Shown here: in pieces, positions 53,166-64,000 of the stretch
Layout of the letters: every line of letters begins with the position of its first letter
How positions within the stretch are numbered: the first letter of the stretch is position 1
Assembly: GCF_964355755.1 (NCBI RefSeq)
Contig: NC_092675.1
Coordinates: 7,166,312 to 7,230,311, forward strand
Length of the DNA: 64,000 bases
Origin: Antedon mediterranea
Taxonomy: Eukaryota; Echinodermata; Crinoidea; Comatulida; Antedonidae
Direction of reading: 5' to 3'
The notes under the pieces: generated by a model
Database searches by the model: none
What the model saw: only the letters and a program-made list of their open reading frames with translations
What the model was told of the DNA's origin: nothing
Translations under genes and position numbers: made by a program

Positions 53166-56100
53166 ATATGATTTTTTCAAATATTTTTTTTCTCCATGTC
53201 AAGTATACAAAGACAGAAAAGGAAAGAAAAATTGTTAATACAACCACCAACAACCCGCTACTTCCACCTTTAGATTATTCAAATTATTATCTATAATTAC
53301 TATACTGTATTTCAAGTTAAAATCATGATTGTGAGGCATTTGATAAATAGGCAACTGCCTTAAAATGTCTTAACATGTTTCGAAAAAACTATTCTCATCA
53401 TCATAACAAAAAAACGCCTAGAGTACTTATATTATACCAATAGGACAGGTTGTATGTACAGTAAATGAGGAAGTAATTTAAGCATAAAAATCCCAGGAAC
53501 GTGGAAACAAACAATCATATATTATATTTTGATATTACTGTATTATCTTTGTATGATTCTATTTCTCAGCATGGTACTGAAACTACTGTAGATCATGTTA
53601 ATAGTAATAGAAAAACAATATTTTATTTACTATACTACTATTATGTACTATTAAAATTAGCTAGATTAGATAATTGTCTATCACTAATAAATTTGATTAA
53701 TTTACATGGATTTCAACTGCTTGTTTGGAATATCTAAAAAACAATAATTGGCATATTAAAATTAGAAGCAACTGAAAATACTGCACAAAATTAGTAAATG
53801 GCTCACAGAAGAGAATTTGAATTCACACCAATTAGTACAGTATAATTTTAAATCAAAATAATCACAGTGTAAACCGATGATCTCCAGTCACAAGTATCTA
53901 AAGAACAAATAACAACTGACATGAAATACTCAGACACGAATAAATGACAAATGATAACAAATAAAATATAAATATTCTTGCTGTAAAAATAGTAAAATTT
54001 GAAAAAAGAAAAATAAATACATATATGTTAGTTACATAGGAAACACAGATTGACAGTAAAAAAAAACCTGAAAATGTTAAATTCGGTATTAACATCAGTT
54101 CAACGTCAAACTAAAAATATTATTGAAGGGTAAATTCAAACACATTTTGTTAACTTACTTGGTACAATGTTTGAAACACGGTTCTTGTGTTGGTTCTCTG
54201 GCAAATGTCCTGCCTTACAGTGATCAGCTGGAGGATATGGAGTTACAAGTTTTAGAATCTGAAATTAAATTCATAATTACTTTACATTTACTTTGGCAAA
54301 TTTCCAAGGATAACCATACTCCACCCCAAAGTCAAAACAACTAGATTTAGAAACACATATATTCCATCAGCTATCAGGTTGTATAATAGAGATTTCAAAC
54401 ACTAGTCCGCTAATTACTCATGTTTCTGTTACATTTCCCTGTTCATTTTTTATTTAGTCTTGTTATTTATGTTATATTTATACTAACTCGAGTGTACTTA
54501 AGGACCCATATCTCATAGCTGTATATTTTTGCCGTTGTGACAATAAAGTTTTATCGTATCGTAAAGAGAATTAATTTATTCACTATCTTTCTTAAAGGTG
54601 GCAAACACAAGAAACTCTACATAAACAAAGTCTTAATACCTGTCTACACTATCAAACTTTATGCAACAAAAAAGGTTGATGTCCCCAAATATGGTAGTGA
54701 ATTGTCATCGTGTCCATATTTGGGCACATCACATTTTATTTTGTCACATAAAGTTTGATAGTGTAGACAGAGCTTTAAACAACTCTTTGGGAGTTGTTCT
54801 TATGTTATGGAAAAAAAACATTTGACAGAACTTGAAACCATCAAAACTGTGGATCGGTAACTGAAAATAACCACCAAACTCTATTCCATATTTGTGTTTT
54901 TGATATTGCAGTTGTGATGTATCAAAACATGCTTTATTAAATGCACCTAATAAATCAAGTAAACAAATTTTAATTAGTTTTATCAACCAACCTCAAATTC
55001 TTCTTCTATATAAGTCTTATCCGTCTGCGGAATAAGGCGCTTCAATGTAGACAGACGAGTTTGGAAGTTACCAGTATTCAAAGCAGTATCTCCACAAAGA
55101 CTGTACTCCAATAAGGCATCATAGATAAACACATATTGTTCCTAAAATACACAAATATTTCATATTATACACACATAGATACAATCATAAAAACTAATGT
55201 GTAGTGTTGCTGCAGCATGGTGGCATGGTTGCCTTCCACTTGTAACTCACAACTGAGACTTAGTTTATAAGCGTGATACAGTTTTTTCTGTAATTGGCAA
55301 AAAGGAAAAATACATATACCACAGTAAATTTTAATTACTAGATGGTACGCTCGCTTCGCTCGCGTACCATCTAGGTCGTGCCCACAGATGGTTCTCGAAT
55401 ACATAATAATTTCAGCGTTAAAGAACTGGCGATTTCAAATGTACGTATCGCAGGACAATAATACATGTCGTTTACAGGAACGAATAAATAGACACTGTGA
55501 TTTATGTACTCAACTAAAATTAGCACCCTGGGAATTACTTCCGAAAGAGAAACTTGTCACAAAATGAGACAAATTGTTTAAGTCAAATTTAAACAAACTT
55601 AATTTGTGTTTTGTATGTAACATTAGGGTTGAGGGATGGGGAAGAGGATGGGTGCAAAGAAGAACAATTTTTAAATATATTCTTTATCCATTTAGTAACG
55701 AAATATTAATTGTTTTCATGTTTTACAAATAATATACCACTATAGGCCTATACAGTAAAACATTGCGATTTAATACTTTGTTGAAACTATCACCGTCGAT
55801 TGAAATAGTATAGTACATGTAACGATACATCACTACGACGTGTATATGTTTATATAATTTAAAACAATTTGTGAACACCACCTCTATTCGGGCAAAATCA
55901 TAAATTCGATTTAATGGTCAATACATTTTAAATTATCTAACTCAACTTAATTAGTAGGCATAATGGTTTTCAATTGTTTTTAGAGCCAATTCATACTTAA
56001 GTTGGTTCCTACCCTACCCTACCCTCCGAAGTTGTTCTGCGTTTACTGGTTTTACAACGCTACTCATGCCAGTGAGGGAAGGGTGGTGATGTGGGTGGTT

Positions 56101-59100
56101 TAACTGCAATAATAAAGATGTGTACATAATATACGGCGAGTGAAAACGCTAGCTCATTATCTGTTTAAAAAAAATGTATATCCAACCTCTGCAGCACAGA
56201 TTGAAATGGTTGGGTTGGTTGAAAAAAAAATGGATCGAATTTCTGTTATGAGTATACAGTACTTGCCTTTACGACGCCTGAGGGAATAGACACTTGTGGA
56301 ACAGAGATTGGAATGTTCCATTCATCGCAAATCAATACATTTGTATAAACGTATATTAAATCTATCAAAATAGTATTTTTTAAAGAAAATCGGCCTGTCT
56401 TCAACATTATGATGCTGTACTCGAGCTGTTCAACCGGTTTTCAGCCATTAAAAACAATTATCGTAGGAGGAGATAGGAAAATGCGAAGCATCCTCGTATT
56501 ATCGTCTGCGGGTATTTTTAAAGACGGACATCCATTAGACAGTGTATACCACGATCGAAAAACACCCCTATTTGGGGCAAATCGTTGAACCTAAATTCGT
56601 TTTAATCGTCAATAACTAATTATCGAACTCAATTTAATTACTAAACAGGGTTACATCAGGCGGTTAAAATCAGTACCGAAAGTACGAACCAACTTTATAT
56701 ACCATCGAGTAAACATTCTAGAAATAACGCGCGATTTACCGAATTTTGCCCTTACGTAAATTTATATATAGATTTGATTCCTTGTTTGCAGTATGTTATA
56801 ATCTTGCATACTAGTAGCACTAGCACTAAGGTAGCAAAACAGTGAAATATTCACTGTGTAAATTTTAGTTGTATCTTAACAATTTCAGGAATTGTTTTAT
56901 ATCATAAACATTTACAACTTACAGGTGTTTGAACCATGTTGATTCGTTGGTCTCTTAGTTTACGTACATAGTTGTAAACATCAACTTTTTGTTCTTTATC
57001 AATCATTTCCATCATACTGTCAATGCAAATGAATGTTCCTGTTCTTCCAACGCCAGCACTGAAAAAAGATTATTAAGCATTTTAAACAATTTACTTGCTA
57101 CTCAAGTTGTACACATTTTCTGCTCAGAGCATAATCTCAGGAGCATATCAAAATCATAAAAACACAGCTTCTATAACACTATACTTTTTTTTCAATAGCG
57201 TCCTCCTATGCTTTAAATTTAAATATAAATGGGGGAATAACCTGTGACTTGTAGCCTACTGGGCTGAATTGCTCATAGGTGTGGATGACATACCACAACT
57301 TTCTACTCCCCTAAGGGAGTGAGTGCTGCAACCAAACGACACCCGTTCGTTTACCCACAACGACAGGGGTTAAATGGACCAGTACTCCAGTGTAACCCCT
57401 ACTCTTCCGAAAGATGTACTGGGTTCTTTAAAGTGCACATGCGAGCCAGAGATATACATACTGGACTTCCAGTTTTAAGTCCTTAAGTCTATGTTCTACC
57501 ACCAGAACAATGGTCGAGGAGAACTTGTGCCGATTGTATACTTATGGTTCACGGCTCACTCGACTCAACTAGATGTCGGTTTTACTAATAACAAAAAAAT
57601 AATTTTGATGTTGGAAACAATAAAAAGCACATATTTTTACCTGCAGTGAACAAGTGTTGGAGAGGAGTTGCTTTGGCTACTTTGTTTAATCTTCTTAACA
57701 TAGTTGAGGGCAGCAGTGGCATAAAGTGGTACACCCATGTCTGGCCAGGATATGAAATGGAACTGTTTGATGCGCCTAAAATCAACATCGCTGTCCTAGA
57801 TAGAATAGATTGAATTTGTTTTAAAATGGCAAAAACAAATATTAAATACAAAGAACATTTAATACATATAAATCTAGAGCATTTACAGTACAAGGAAATC
57901 TCATTCAGTTATCAAAGTGTAACAAAGGTTATATTATAAGTTGTTATGAGGAGAACTTTGATAAGATGGGATACGTCTTTTTTAAGAATGAATGAATGAA
58001 CTATCTATATTTAAAACAAAAACATATCAGGTAGATGAAGCACCTGTTTTACATGGTCCTGTTTTTAGAACTTACTGTTAAAAATCACAATACAAAGACA
58101 CAAATTAAAATAAATAAAAGATAAAAGATGGATGGTTACTTACTTACAATGGCAATAAATTGGTTTAAAAATTTTGGGGAAGAAGGATAAGATAACATCC
58201 AAAGATGTCATAGAAAGAAGTAGTGAAGAATAGAAGAATGGTAACTGGACTTGGGAAGAACTAGATAGAAGGTATGATACGAGTGTCAGTAAGTAAATGA
58301 ATAAAAACGGTACGAACCTTCCAGACTTTTAAAGATCTAATCTTATAGTCTGCATAACTTTCTGTGACCTCTAGGAGAATGCTGATCTCTCCAAACTCAG
58401 CAACATGACCTCTGTTATCTGGCCAATACTTTTTGCATTTTTCCTGAAAATTTAAGAATGGCCAGTGTAATATTTTATGTATACACTAATACTTGAATGA
58501 TACATATATTAGTTTAGCATAATATATTATAAAGAGGAATTTATAGGTGATTATAATCTTCCCGTCTATTACTCTAAACCTACAGAGATTAGCTAACCCT
58601 ATCCTCTGTTGACCAGCTAATATCAGTTCGCAATCAATTAATTTAAGTTCTATGATCATTCTCAAACTTTACATTTAATCACATAATTACTGAGAAAGTA
58701 GGATAATTAACTCATAATCGTTGAGTAACTTTGGTTTTTGAAAGGAAATCTAAATTCATACCTTGCCCGATTCAATAACATTAGACAACATCACAATAGT
58801 TGTGACATTCTCTTGCCAAATCATACGCCAAAAGTCAATCAATGAAGCATTATTTGGTCCTGAAATCAGAAAAGAAAGAAATCAAATTAAACATATGTGG
58901 TAAACTAAGATGTTTTCCTGATGAAACTCTCAATATATTTCTATTTTGTCATTTTTGTAGTAGCAAACACTTATACTGCTAAATTGCCAAGTCTTATGCA
59001 TAATGGTATGTTGTAGTGCATTAACATGGTGAAGCAGAGTTTGGAAGTTAATATAACTTACCTTGACTTGCGATGTAAAAATTATCTCTCTTGTATCCCT

Positions 59101-62069
59101 AGATAAACAAACAAAAGCAAAACAAGTTGGTATAGAACAATGGTAACGATAAGGTCTAATGAAAATTGTTGTGTTCCAGAAGTAGTCTTTTTCCCTCTAT
59201 TCAGCTGATTTGTATTAATTACATGCATCTTGTAGTCTTGCTAAAAATATCTAGAGTGAAAAGTGTCTCCTCCAAATAATGTTACTTACATGTACATGGC
59301 ATGCATTAATATATCCTGATTCTGGGTCATCTTCATATTCCTCCAGTACTACTCTTGAATGATCATCTTTAAGATGAATAAAGTAAAACAAATTAAAGGT
59401 TTGTGTAATTTGTGCAGCATACTGTACAGTTCAGTAGCATTCTAAACACCACAGTGCCATATCCACCATTCACACTTAGGATAAGGGGAAACAATCTCCT
59501 ATCTAAGTGAATACAATTTAAGAGAAATACTTAAATATTTACTGACATAAGTGAAATACTTAATATTTAAGGGAAATATCTCACTTAAGTGTGATTGGTG
59601 AATACGGCCACAAACTTTTGAGAATAAAAACGTATGGCCTAAGCACCTTTACTTCTGCTGCCTCCCGCGTATGGAATGACCTACCCGCCTCTATTAGATC
59701 ATGTTCTTCTATGCCTTCCACGCCTTTAAATCTGCCTTGAAAACTCATCTTTTTCTTTCCAATTGAGCTCTCTCTCATACACCGCGCCTTTGATCACTAA
59801 CTGTTGGAATTGGCGCATTACAAATTTGTATTATTATCATTATTATTATTATTATTGTTATTTGTGTGGGGGCAAGGATTTGAGATGTGCCTACAGTCTA
59901 TTACTTACAAGCAACAATATTTTTAAATCGATTCTTTGTGCGATTAGCTGATCGTGATGCTACTCCCCACGGATGAATCTGTCCCTTTGGAAGCTTCTGT
60001 TTATAGAGAAAATAAAAACAATGAGAACAATGGTACAAATTCCTAGTTTTATTAACACCTAGTTTTGTAAACAGTGACATTCAACATTTTCTAACCAGGG
60101 AAGAAAATCTTGCTGTGATATTAAATTGTCTTAAGGTCTGTCTACACTATCAAAATAGTTTGACAAAAAAATGTGATGTTCCCAAATATGGTAGTGATAT
60201 AACATCATCATCAATTTTGTTGTCACATAAACTTTGATAGTGTAGACAGAGCTTTAAAGCATCAGGAAGAAAGGGTAATACAAGTAGGCACTCAGACCTT
60301 TAAAATATTGACAAAAAGGCACTGGAAATTTAGTAAGAATTTCACTGACATGGAATAGTAAAGTAAACATACATTTTTTGTTTTAGTTTTTATGCTTTAG
60401 TTTTTCTGTTATCCCCTTTCAATGGACCTGCTGGTTGGTTAGTTGTTTTAGGGTTTTGGGAAAATGGTAAAAATAACAAATGGTGACAGAAATATAATTT
60501 GGAACTAAAGTCTAAATGTGATTTGTGTCTTCTTTTGTTTAATAGAGTAATACAGTAGAGCCTCTATAAAGACACTTTTGGGACCCAACGAGTGTTACCT
60601 CTTTGTATAGTGGTTGGTAATAGTGTTTGATATATTTCATATAAAGAAGTGTCCTCTTGATAGGGGTATCATATGAATTGAGGTGTATCAAAGCAAGAGT
60701 TCTACTTAAAAATAAAAACATTACCCCATATTCATGCTGAAGTCCATCCAGGGGATTCAATCGCTTCTTGCCAACAAAATCTGGGAGATCTTTTATGTGA
60801 ATTGGTCGTATGGTATCAACGTTCTGGTACATTTCTTCATCGTAGTTATCAGGTAACTGTGGAATAATTGATATGCGCCCAGCTTTCCTTTCCAATTCTG
60901 GTGTTGTTATCTCTTCTTTCAGTTTTTGATCGGGTTGATTTAAATATTCATCGGACTGGAACTTCTTAGCTTCTAAATAAATTGAATTATTTCACAAATC
61001 TGGTTTTATTAATGTTGTATATTTCTTTTGGCAGGGGTTTTCTTAGTATATAAGCTTGTATAATGAATAGTATGAAATGTAATCCTAATATAAATAATTT
61101 GATAGTCTGATTGTCAATGGGGGCTAGTTAAATTGCTAGTTTACAAAATACACACTGATGCTCTCTAAGTCTCTCTGTGAGATGGGGTTATCGATTCATC
61201 CTGATATTGAGTCAGAGAAAGGGACTTGATTCGAGAACCATGCTCAAGAAAGAACCACCATGACACTATTTTATGAATGAATACAGTATAATAGAATTTT
61301 TTTAATAATTACTATCCAAAACAATTTGAATTAAGAGTATTTACAAATACTAAACTAAACATACAAAAAGGCTTATGGTGTTTAATTAAATAAACTATTG
61401 TGGTAACGGATGATGACTAAAGTCTAACGAATTCGGGAAAGCAGTTGGATCAGAGAGACGAAGTTGCCCTGAGATGAGCAGGAGTGTATATCTAAACAGC
61501 TCAGATTGTTTTATAAGGCTAATTCTTTGAAAAATTTTACCAGAAAAACTGTTGTGATTTGGTTGAATATATGAATCATCTTTGTGCAAAGAGTTTTTAC
61601 GACGCCTGAAATAAAAAAATATCACAATTGAGCGTACATAAAATTAGTTGTCATTTTCTAAAACATTATACATTTATGAAGTTGGTTACTGTAACCAAAA
61701 CAGTATATTAGTACACAAAAAAACCCAGTTTTTATCTTATACTAATTACGCCAAAGTGCCAATTATACAAAAGTAAAGATTATAAGATATTCATAACACT
61801 CTCAGTAAATATAAACTATAATTCATTTAAAAATCTAAGTATCTTATTCCAAGTAATGAAATACATGACATCTATACACGCTACTATGTGCTTTATAACA
61901 TAACGTCTCAAAGGGCAATGAATCAGACGTAACCCATACAATGGTTCAATATTAATCATTTCCAAATCTCACCTAACAATGAATACTGCTAGAAGTGCAA
62001 TGATACTCAGAAGGATCAGAATACTGACTACAGCAATGATTACTTCTGTACTTGAGCCACCATCATCAT
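49397..62069 (-). CDS. Gene 2: receptor-type tyrosine phosphatase, paralogue of gene 1 (ectodomain outside window)
   Basis: Eighteen exons from the membrane helix to the stop give 697 residues in an open frame. D1 is complete: [26 protein letters not shown] and INMVQTPEQY, so it should be a working tyrosine phosphatase. D2 keeps [10 protein letters not shown] but has GWSADQD where WPD is expected, so it is probably regulatory. Twelve of the eighteen exons have exactly the same length as in gene 1 and all share the same phases, including a 37-nt micro-exon, showing tandem duplication. The next exon 5' of the membrane helix (an FN3 end, if like gene 1) is not seen up to 64000. Confidence 0.9.
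49729..49864 (-). CDS. Gene 2 exon: D2 P-loop
   Basis: [16 protein letters not shown] to [15 protein letters not shown]; Arg of Cys-X5-Arg present. 136 nt. Confidence 0.93.
50438..50595 (-). CDS. Gene 2 exon: D2 WPD-loop region
   Basis: Carries [14 protein letters not shown], so the WPD motif reads WSA, and ends HPIAVHC. 158 nt. Confidence 0.92.
51048..51182 (-). CDS. Gene 2 exon: D2 central strands
   Basis: [18 protein letters not shown] through FSITNKNKP; 135 nt, phase 0. Confidence 0.92.
51312..51446 (-). CDS. Gene 2 exon: D2 FIATQMPLP
   Basis: [18 protein letters not shown] and [19 protein letters not shown]; 135 nt. Confidence 0.93.
51590..51850 (+). repeat. Dispersed repeat D, copy 2
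   Basis: Shares cggaaagat, ggttccttaaag and tgttctaccaccagaac with 57300-57580, as a diverged copy in a gene 2 intron. Confidence 0.5.
52108..52184 (-). CDS. Gene 2 exon: D2 DRNRPFL / YINASFV
   Basis: [13 protein letters not shown] and EYINASFVD; 77 nt as in gene 1. Confidence 0.92.
52190..54120. other. Gene 2 intron with (AT)n microsatellite
   Basis: No exon seen. Positions 53043-53165 are (TA)n broken twice by aacccctaaa. The rest is AT-rich without a recognised repeat. Confidence 0.6.
54159..54258 (-). CDS. Gene 2 exon: start of D2
   Basis: [18 protein letters not shown] and [10 protein letters not shown]; 100 nt. Confidence 0.92.
54350..54560 (+). repeat. Possible LINE 3' tail
   Basis: Ends caataaagttttatcgtatc, a tail form common at 3' ends of CR1/L2-like LINEs. 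No coding part is recognisable. Confidence 0.4.
54636..54774. mobile_element. 139-bp MITE, copy 1 (TTA duplication)
   Basis: Terminal repeats cctgtctacactatcaaa and its complement, flanked by TTA (54633-54635 and 54775-54777). A related copy is at 60134-60253. Confidence 0.78.
54992..55141 (-). CDS. Gene 2 exon: D1 C-terminus and linker
   Basis: [18 protein letters not shown] to TYIEEEFE; 150 nt with the same GTTGGT donor as gene 1. Confidence 0.92.
55343..55377. repeat. Perfect short hairpin
   Basis: tagatggtacgc, an 11-bp loop built from tcgcttcgctc, then gcgtaccatcta. The loop itself is nearly self-complementary. It stands just before repeat R copy B. Confidence 0.85.
55460..56790. repeat. 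Dispersed repeat family R, copy B (uninterrupted)
   Basis: The longest copy, about 1.3 kb, aligned with 46560-47000 at its left part and with 16600-17710 over its right part. Gives the empty site for the LINE at 17095. No open frame of note; superfamily unknown. Confidence 0.8.
56923..57058 (-). CDS. Gene 2 exon: D1 P-loop, intact
   Basis: [18 protein letters not shown] through RINMVQTP: Arg and Gln both present, unlike gene 1. 136 nt. Confidence 0.94.
57300..57580 (+). repeat. Dispersed repeat D, copy 3
   Basis: Contains ttccgaaagatgtactgggt and tctttaaagtgcaca, shared with 22020-22195 (reverse) and 51590-51850. Confidence 0.55.
57641..57795 (-). CDS. Gene 2 exon: D1 WPD loop and catalytic Cys
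   Basis: [18 protein letters not shown] to SPTLVHC: general acid and nucleophile present. Confidence 0.94.
58318..58443 (-). CDS. Gene 2 exon: D1 KYW segment
   Basis: [18 protein letters not shown] to KIRSLKVWK; the donor is GTTCGT, weaker than usual. Confidence 0.9.
58762..58859 (-). CDS. Gene 2 exon: D1 DFWRM helix
   Basis: [18 protein letters not shown] and [13 protein letters not shown]; 98 nt, one codon longer than gene 1. Confidence 0.93.
59062..59098 (-). CDS. Gene 2 micro-exon
   Basis: [12 protein letters not shown] with a split Gly; 37 nt as in gene 1. Confidence 0.92.
59290..59366 (-). CDS. Gene 2 exon: D1 DHSRV / YINA
   Basis: [19 protein letters not shown] and NACHVH; 77 nt. 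Confidence 0.92.
59600..59862 (+). mobile_element. LINE 3' end relic
   Basis: [19 protein letters not shown] is the usual end of CR1-like polymerases, followed after 150 bp by a tattattattattatt tail at 59830-59860. Truncated 5', frame broken. Confidence 0.7.
59909..59996 (-). CDS. Gene 2 exon: D1 phosphotyrosine loop
   Basis: [18 protein letters not shown] and KNRFKNIVA; 88 nt, as in gene 1. Confidence 0.92.
60134..60253. mobile_element. 120-bp MITE, copy 2 (TTA duplication)
   Basis: aggtctgtctacactatcaa at the left, its complement at the right, TTA at 60131-60133 and 60254-60256. Internal cccaaatatggtagtg is shared with copy 1. Confidence 0.78.
60725..60972 (-). CDS. Gene 2 exon: juxtamembrane segment to D1 N-terminus
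   Basis: [19 protein letters not shown], then [20 protein letters not shown]. 248 nt against 230 in gene 1; the entry helix is conserved, the juxtamembrane part is not. Confidence 0.9.
61541..61605 (-). CDS. Gene 2 exon: basic juxtamembrane
   Basis: [19 protein letters not shown] then SFS; basic residues just inside the membrane. 65 nt, six codons shorter than gene 1. Confidence 0.85.
61973..62069 (-). CDS. Gene 2 exon: transmembrane helix (first exon in window)
   Basis: [10 protein letters not shown], then a hydrophobic run starting [20 protein letters not shown]. Continues upstream outside the window. Confidence 0.9.
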
Positions 62070-62081
62070 CTGCAAAAAAAA

Positions 62082-62335
62082 CAAATGTTAATTAACGTTA
62101 ATTAACTGAAGTTTGTTTGAGGGCTAACTCTATTGTTGTATTCGATTCTGAAACCTCTGTGCTCAACAGAAAATCTTTTTTATTTGATTAGCAAATGTTA
62201 ATTAACGTTAATTAACTGAAGTTTGTTTGAGGGCTAACTCAATTGTTGTATTCGATTCTGAAACCTCTGTGCTTAACAGAAAAGGTTTTTTCATGTGATT
62301 AGCAAATGTTAATTAACGGAAGTTTGTTTGTTGAG
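62082..62335. repeat. 110-bp tandem repeat, about 2.3 units
   Basis: caaatgttaattaacg starts at 62082, 62192 and 62303. Lies directly upstream of the membrane exon of gene 2. Confidence 0.88.
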
Positions 62336-62944
62336 TGCTAACCTGTTCATTGAGTAATATAGATTAAAATTGTCCAAATTGAACATACAATCAAAATTAG
62401 AATCATTATACTTATATTCATCAGTTATGTTTTAAAATTCAGTAACAAATTAAAAATTGTTACTGAATTTTAAAACATTTCATAAGTAGGTTAGTTTTTG
62501 ATATAAAGAATCAAGCTTCACAGTCAAGTTTGCAAATGCATTACATTTTGAAGATGACACTTATTTAGGCTACTGAATAAAGAGCTGTAGACTAATTAAT
62601 TAGAGTTTACATCTTCATGAAATTGCATGCATAAGATGCTTAAAAGAATGCAAAACAATATAATATATTCTAAAATTGTGTTTTAAGTTTTTATGATAAA
62701 TGCTGGCAATAATCTTACAAATTTGGTATTTTGAGTTAAAAGCCAAGTTTGTGCGGTTTAATCTATACATAGCTATGTATTACTTTCTATGCATTTCAAT
62801 TTTTAATCTATTCATTTTATATAACTTTACTTTATGTACACACATTTCATTTCAATAAATAAATAGTAAATATATCTGATAAATTCTATAATTTGGCACA
62901 TTAAAACAAACCTTTTTTTTATGTATATATAAAGGCATACAGAA
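62336..62944. other. Gene 2 intron, nothing recognised
   Basis: AT-rich without coding exon; a short inverted repeat at about 62428-62477 (gttttaaaattcagtaacaa and its complement). Confidence 0.45.
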
Positions 62945-63110
62945 ACTCAGTGATATACTGAAAGTGAATGAATTAATTATAAATGGTAAAGATGAGGAAA
63001 TCTGTGAGAATGACAAAAAAGCCACCCTAACCGAGATTCTAACCCAGAAGCTTCTGCTTGATATGCAAAAATCTGACTAGACCATTTAGTTCGAATCCGA
63101 TTTGAACCAT
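62945..63110 (-). repeat. tRNA-derived dispersed repeat, copy C
   Basis: Third copy of the repeat at 16185 and 38925, with the same tgcatatcaagcag arm but more changes in the acceptor stem. Clearly not a functional tRNA. Confidence 0.75.
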
Positions 63111-64000
63111 ATTTTTTATCACCTTGTTTATTATTCTATTATTTACGATTTTTACATATATTTTTTGTATTAGCAATTTTAATGTATTTTAATTATAATT
63201 TACATTTTCTAATTTGGTGAGCCACGTGGTTTCACTTTGGTTATTTGGATTTTGAACTCTTTTTTCCCCCTTTTTTTTCTGAAGAAATAAATGAAATGAA
63301 ACAACTCTTTACCATTGGTATGGTACAGCAAAGCAGCCAAAGAATTTTTATTTTCTGTACCTGAATTACTTTCACAAATCTTGTTTTATATGCTAATGAT
63401 TACAAGCTGATTGTATATATAAACAAAATTAATTCAAATAAATGATATAATGTACTATTGTGAAACTATCAAATTGCATGTTGAAAATAAACTGTCTAAT
63501 GCAAAATTAAATATGCCAAGTATATGGTAACACATTTGCTAAATTGTTATTACAAATTGATTTGGTTTGAGGGCAGTTAACTGCAGATTATTTGAAAGGT
63601 AACATTTTTTTTTTCAAAGGAGCATAGCTTTTTTGAAAACTCAAAATATATTCTAAAAATGTGTGAAAGTTTCTATGATATTAATTGGCAATAATGTTAC
63701 TAATTTGATGATATTTTTAATTAAAAGCCAAGATAATGCTGTTTATTGACTTTCTATGCATTTGACTTTTGAATCTATTATTAATTTTATGTACAGACAT
63801 ATAACCTTTGACTTTAATATTTGGTCATCTCTCTTTGACTTTCTGGCATTTCTTGCCTCCATGCAAAAGTGTGCAGTAACCTTGTTTATAAAATGAGATC
63901 ATTATCAATAAAATTAGGGAATTAATTATATTAACAAAAGTTCACAATACAATCATTTAGTATTGTGTAGCAAACAGTCAAGAGTAAAAGACAAAAAACC
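63111..64000. other. Gene 2 intron, nothing recognised
   Basis: AT-rich. No FN3-like exon with splice sites is seen, so the next gene 2 exon must be upstream of the window end. A segment at 63640-63780 resembles 62670-62800 (ggcaataat, aaaagccaag), hinting at an old duplication. Confidence 0.4.

Noticed and set aside
53017-53253. A membrane protein with YIYIYI repeats
   Set aside because: It is translation of an (AT)n microsatellite.

Overview
The window is AT-rich metazoan DNA with introns and many transposable elements. The frequent TAGGCCTA octamer, the mix of repeats (Penelope-like, gypsy-like, CR1-like LINEs, large palindromic DNA elements) and the receptor type suggest a marine deuterostome, most likely an echinoderm. 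The species is an inference; no marker gene fixes it.

Two receptor-type protein tyrosine phosphatase (RPTP) genes lie head to tail on the minus strand. Gene 1 (37373 down to 4941) has 31 exons that I could join by GT/AG sites and codon phase. They give an open 1510-residue chain lacking only its first exon(s). The order is Ig1, Ig2, five EGF-like repeats, Ig3, three fibronectin III domains, one membrane helix, a juxtamembrane segment and two phosphatase domains (D1, D2). Ig-Ig-EGF-Ig-FN3x3 is the layout of the Tie1/Tie2 angiopoietin receptors, and the Ig1 and first EGF motifs look Tie-like; here that ectodomain is joined to a phosphatase instead of a kinase. Gene 2 (62069 down to 49397) shows 18 exons from the membrane helix to the stop (697 residues), matching gene 1 exon for exon; its ectodomain is beyond the window.

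The pair has diverged in catalysis. Gene 2 D1 has a complete active site (WPD loop, [14 protein letters not shown]). Gene 1 D1 keeps the WPD loop and the Cys but has Ser in place of the P-loop Arg and Tyr in place of the Q-loop Gln, so it should be a pseudophosphatase. Both D2 domains keep Cys-X5-Arg but lack the WPD aspartate. One active and one inactive receptor, possibly acting on a Tie-type pathway, is the most interesting system here; that function is inferred.

Region by region: 1-4900 is intergenic, with 27-bp minisatellites and palindromes. 4941-24100 holds most gene 1 exons, with MITEs, LINE ends and a 2.5-kb TIR element. 24100-37070 is one 13-kb intron holding a 3.6-kb palindromic element, a broken gypsy-like retrotransposon itself split by a 710-bp foldback element, and a Penelope-like relic with nested insertions. 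37374-49396 is the 5' part of gene 1 (first exon not found), with a second degenerate Ig1 exon split by a 4.5-kb palindromic element. 49397-62069 is gene 2; 62070-64000 is its next upstream intron.
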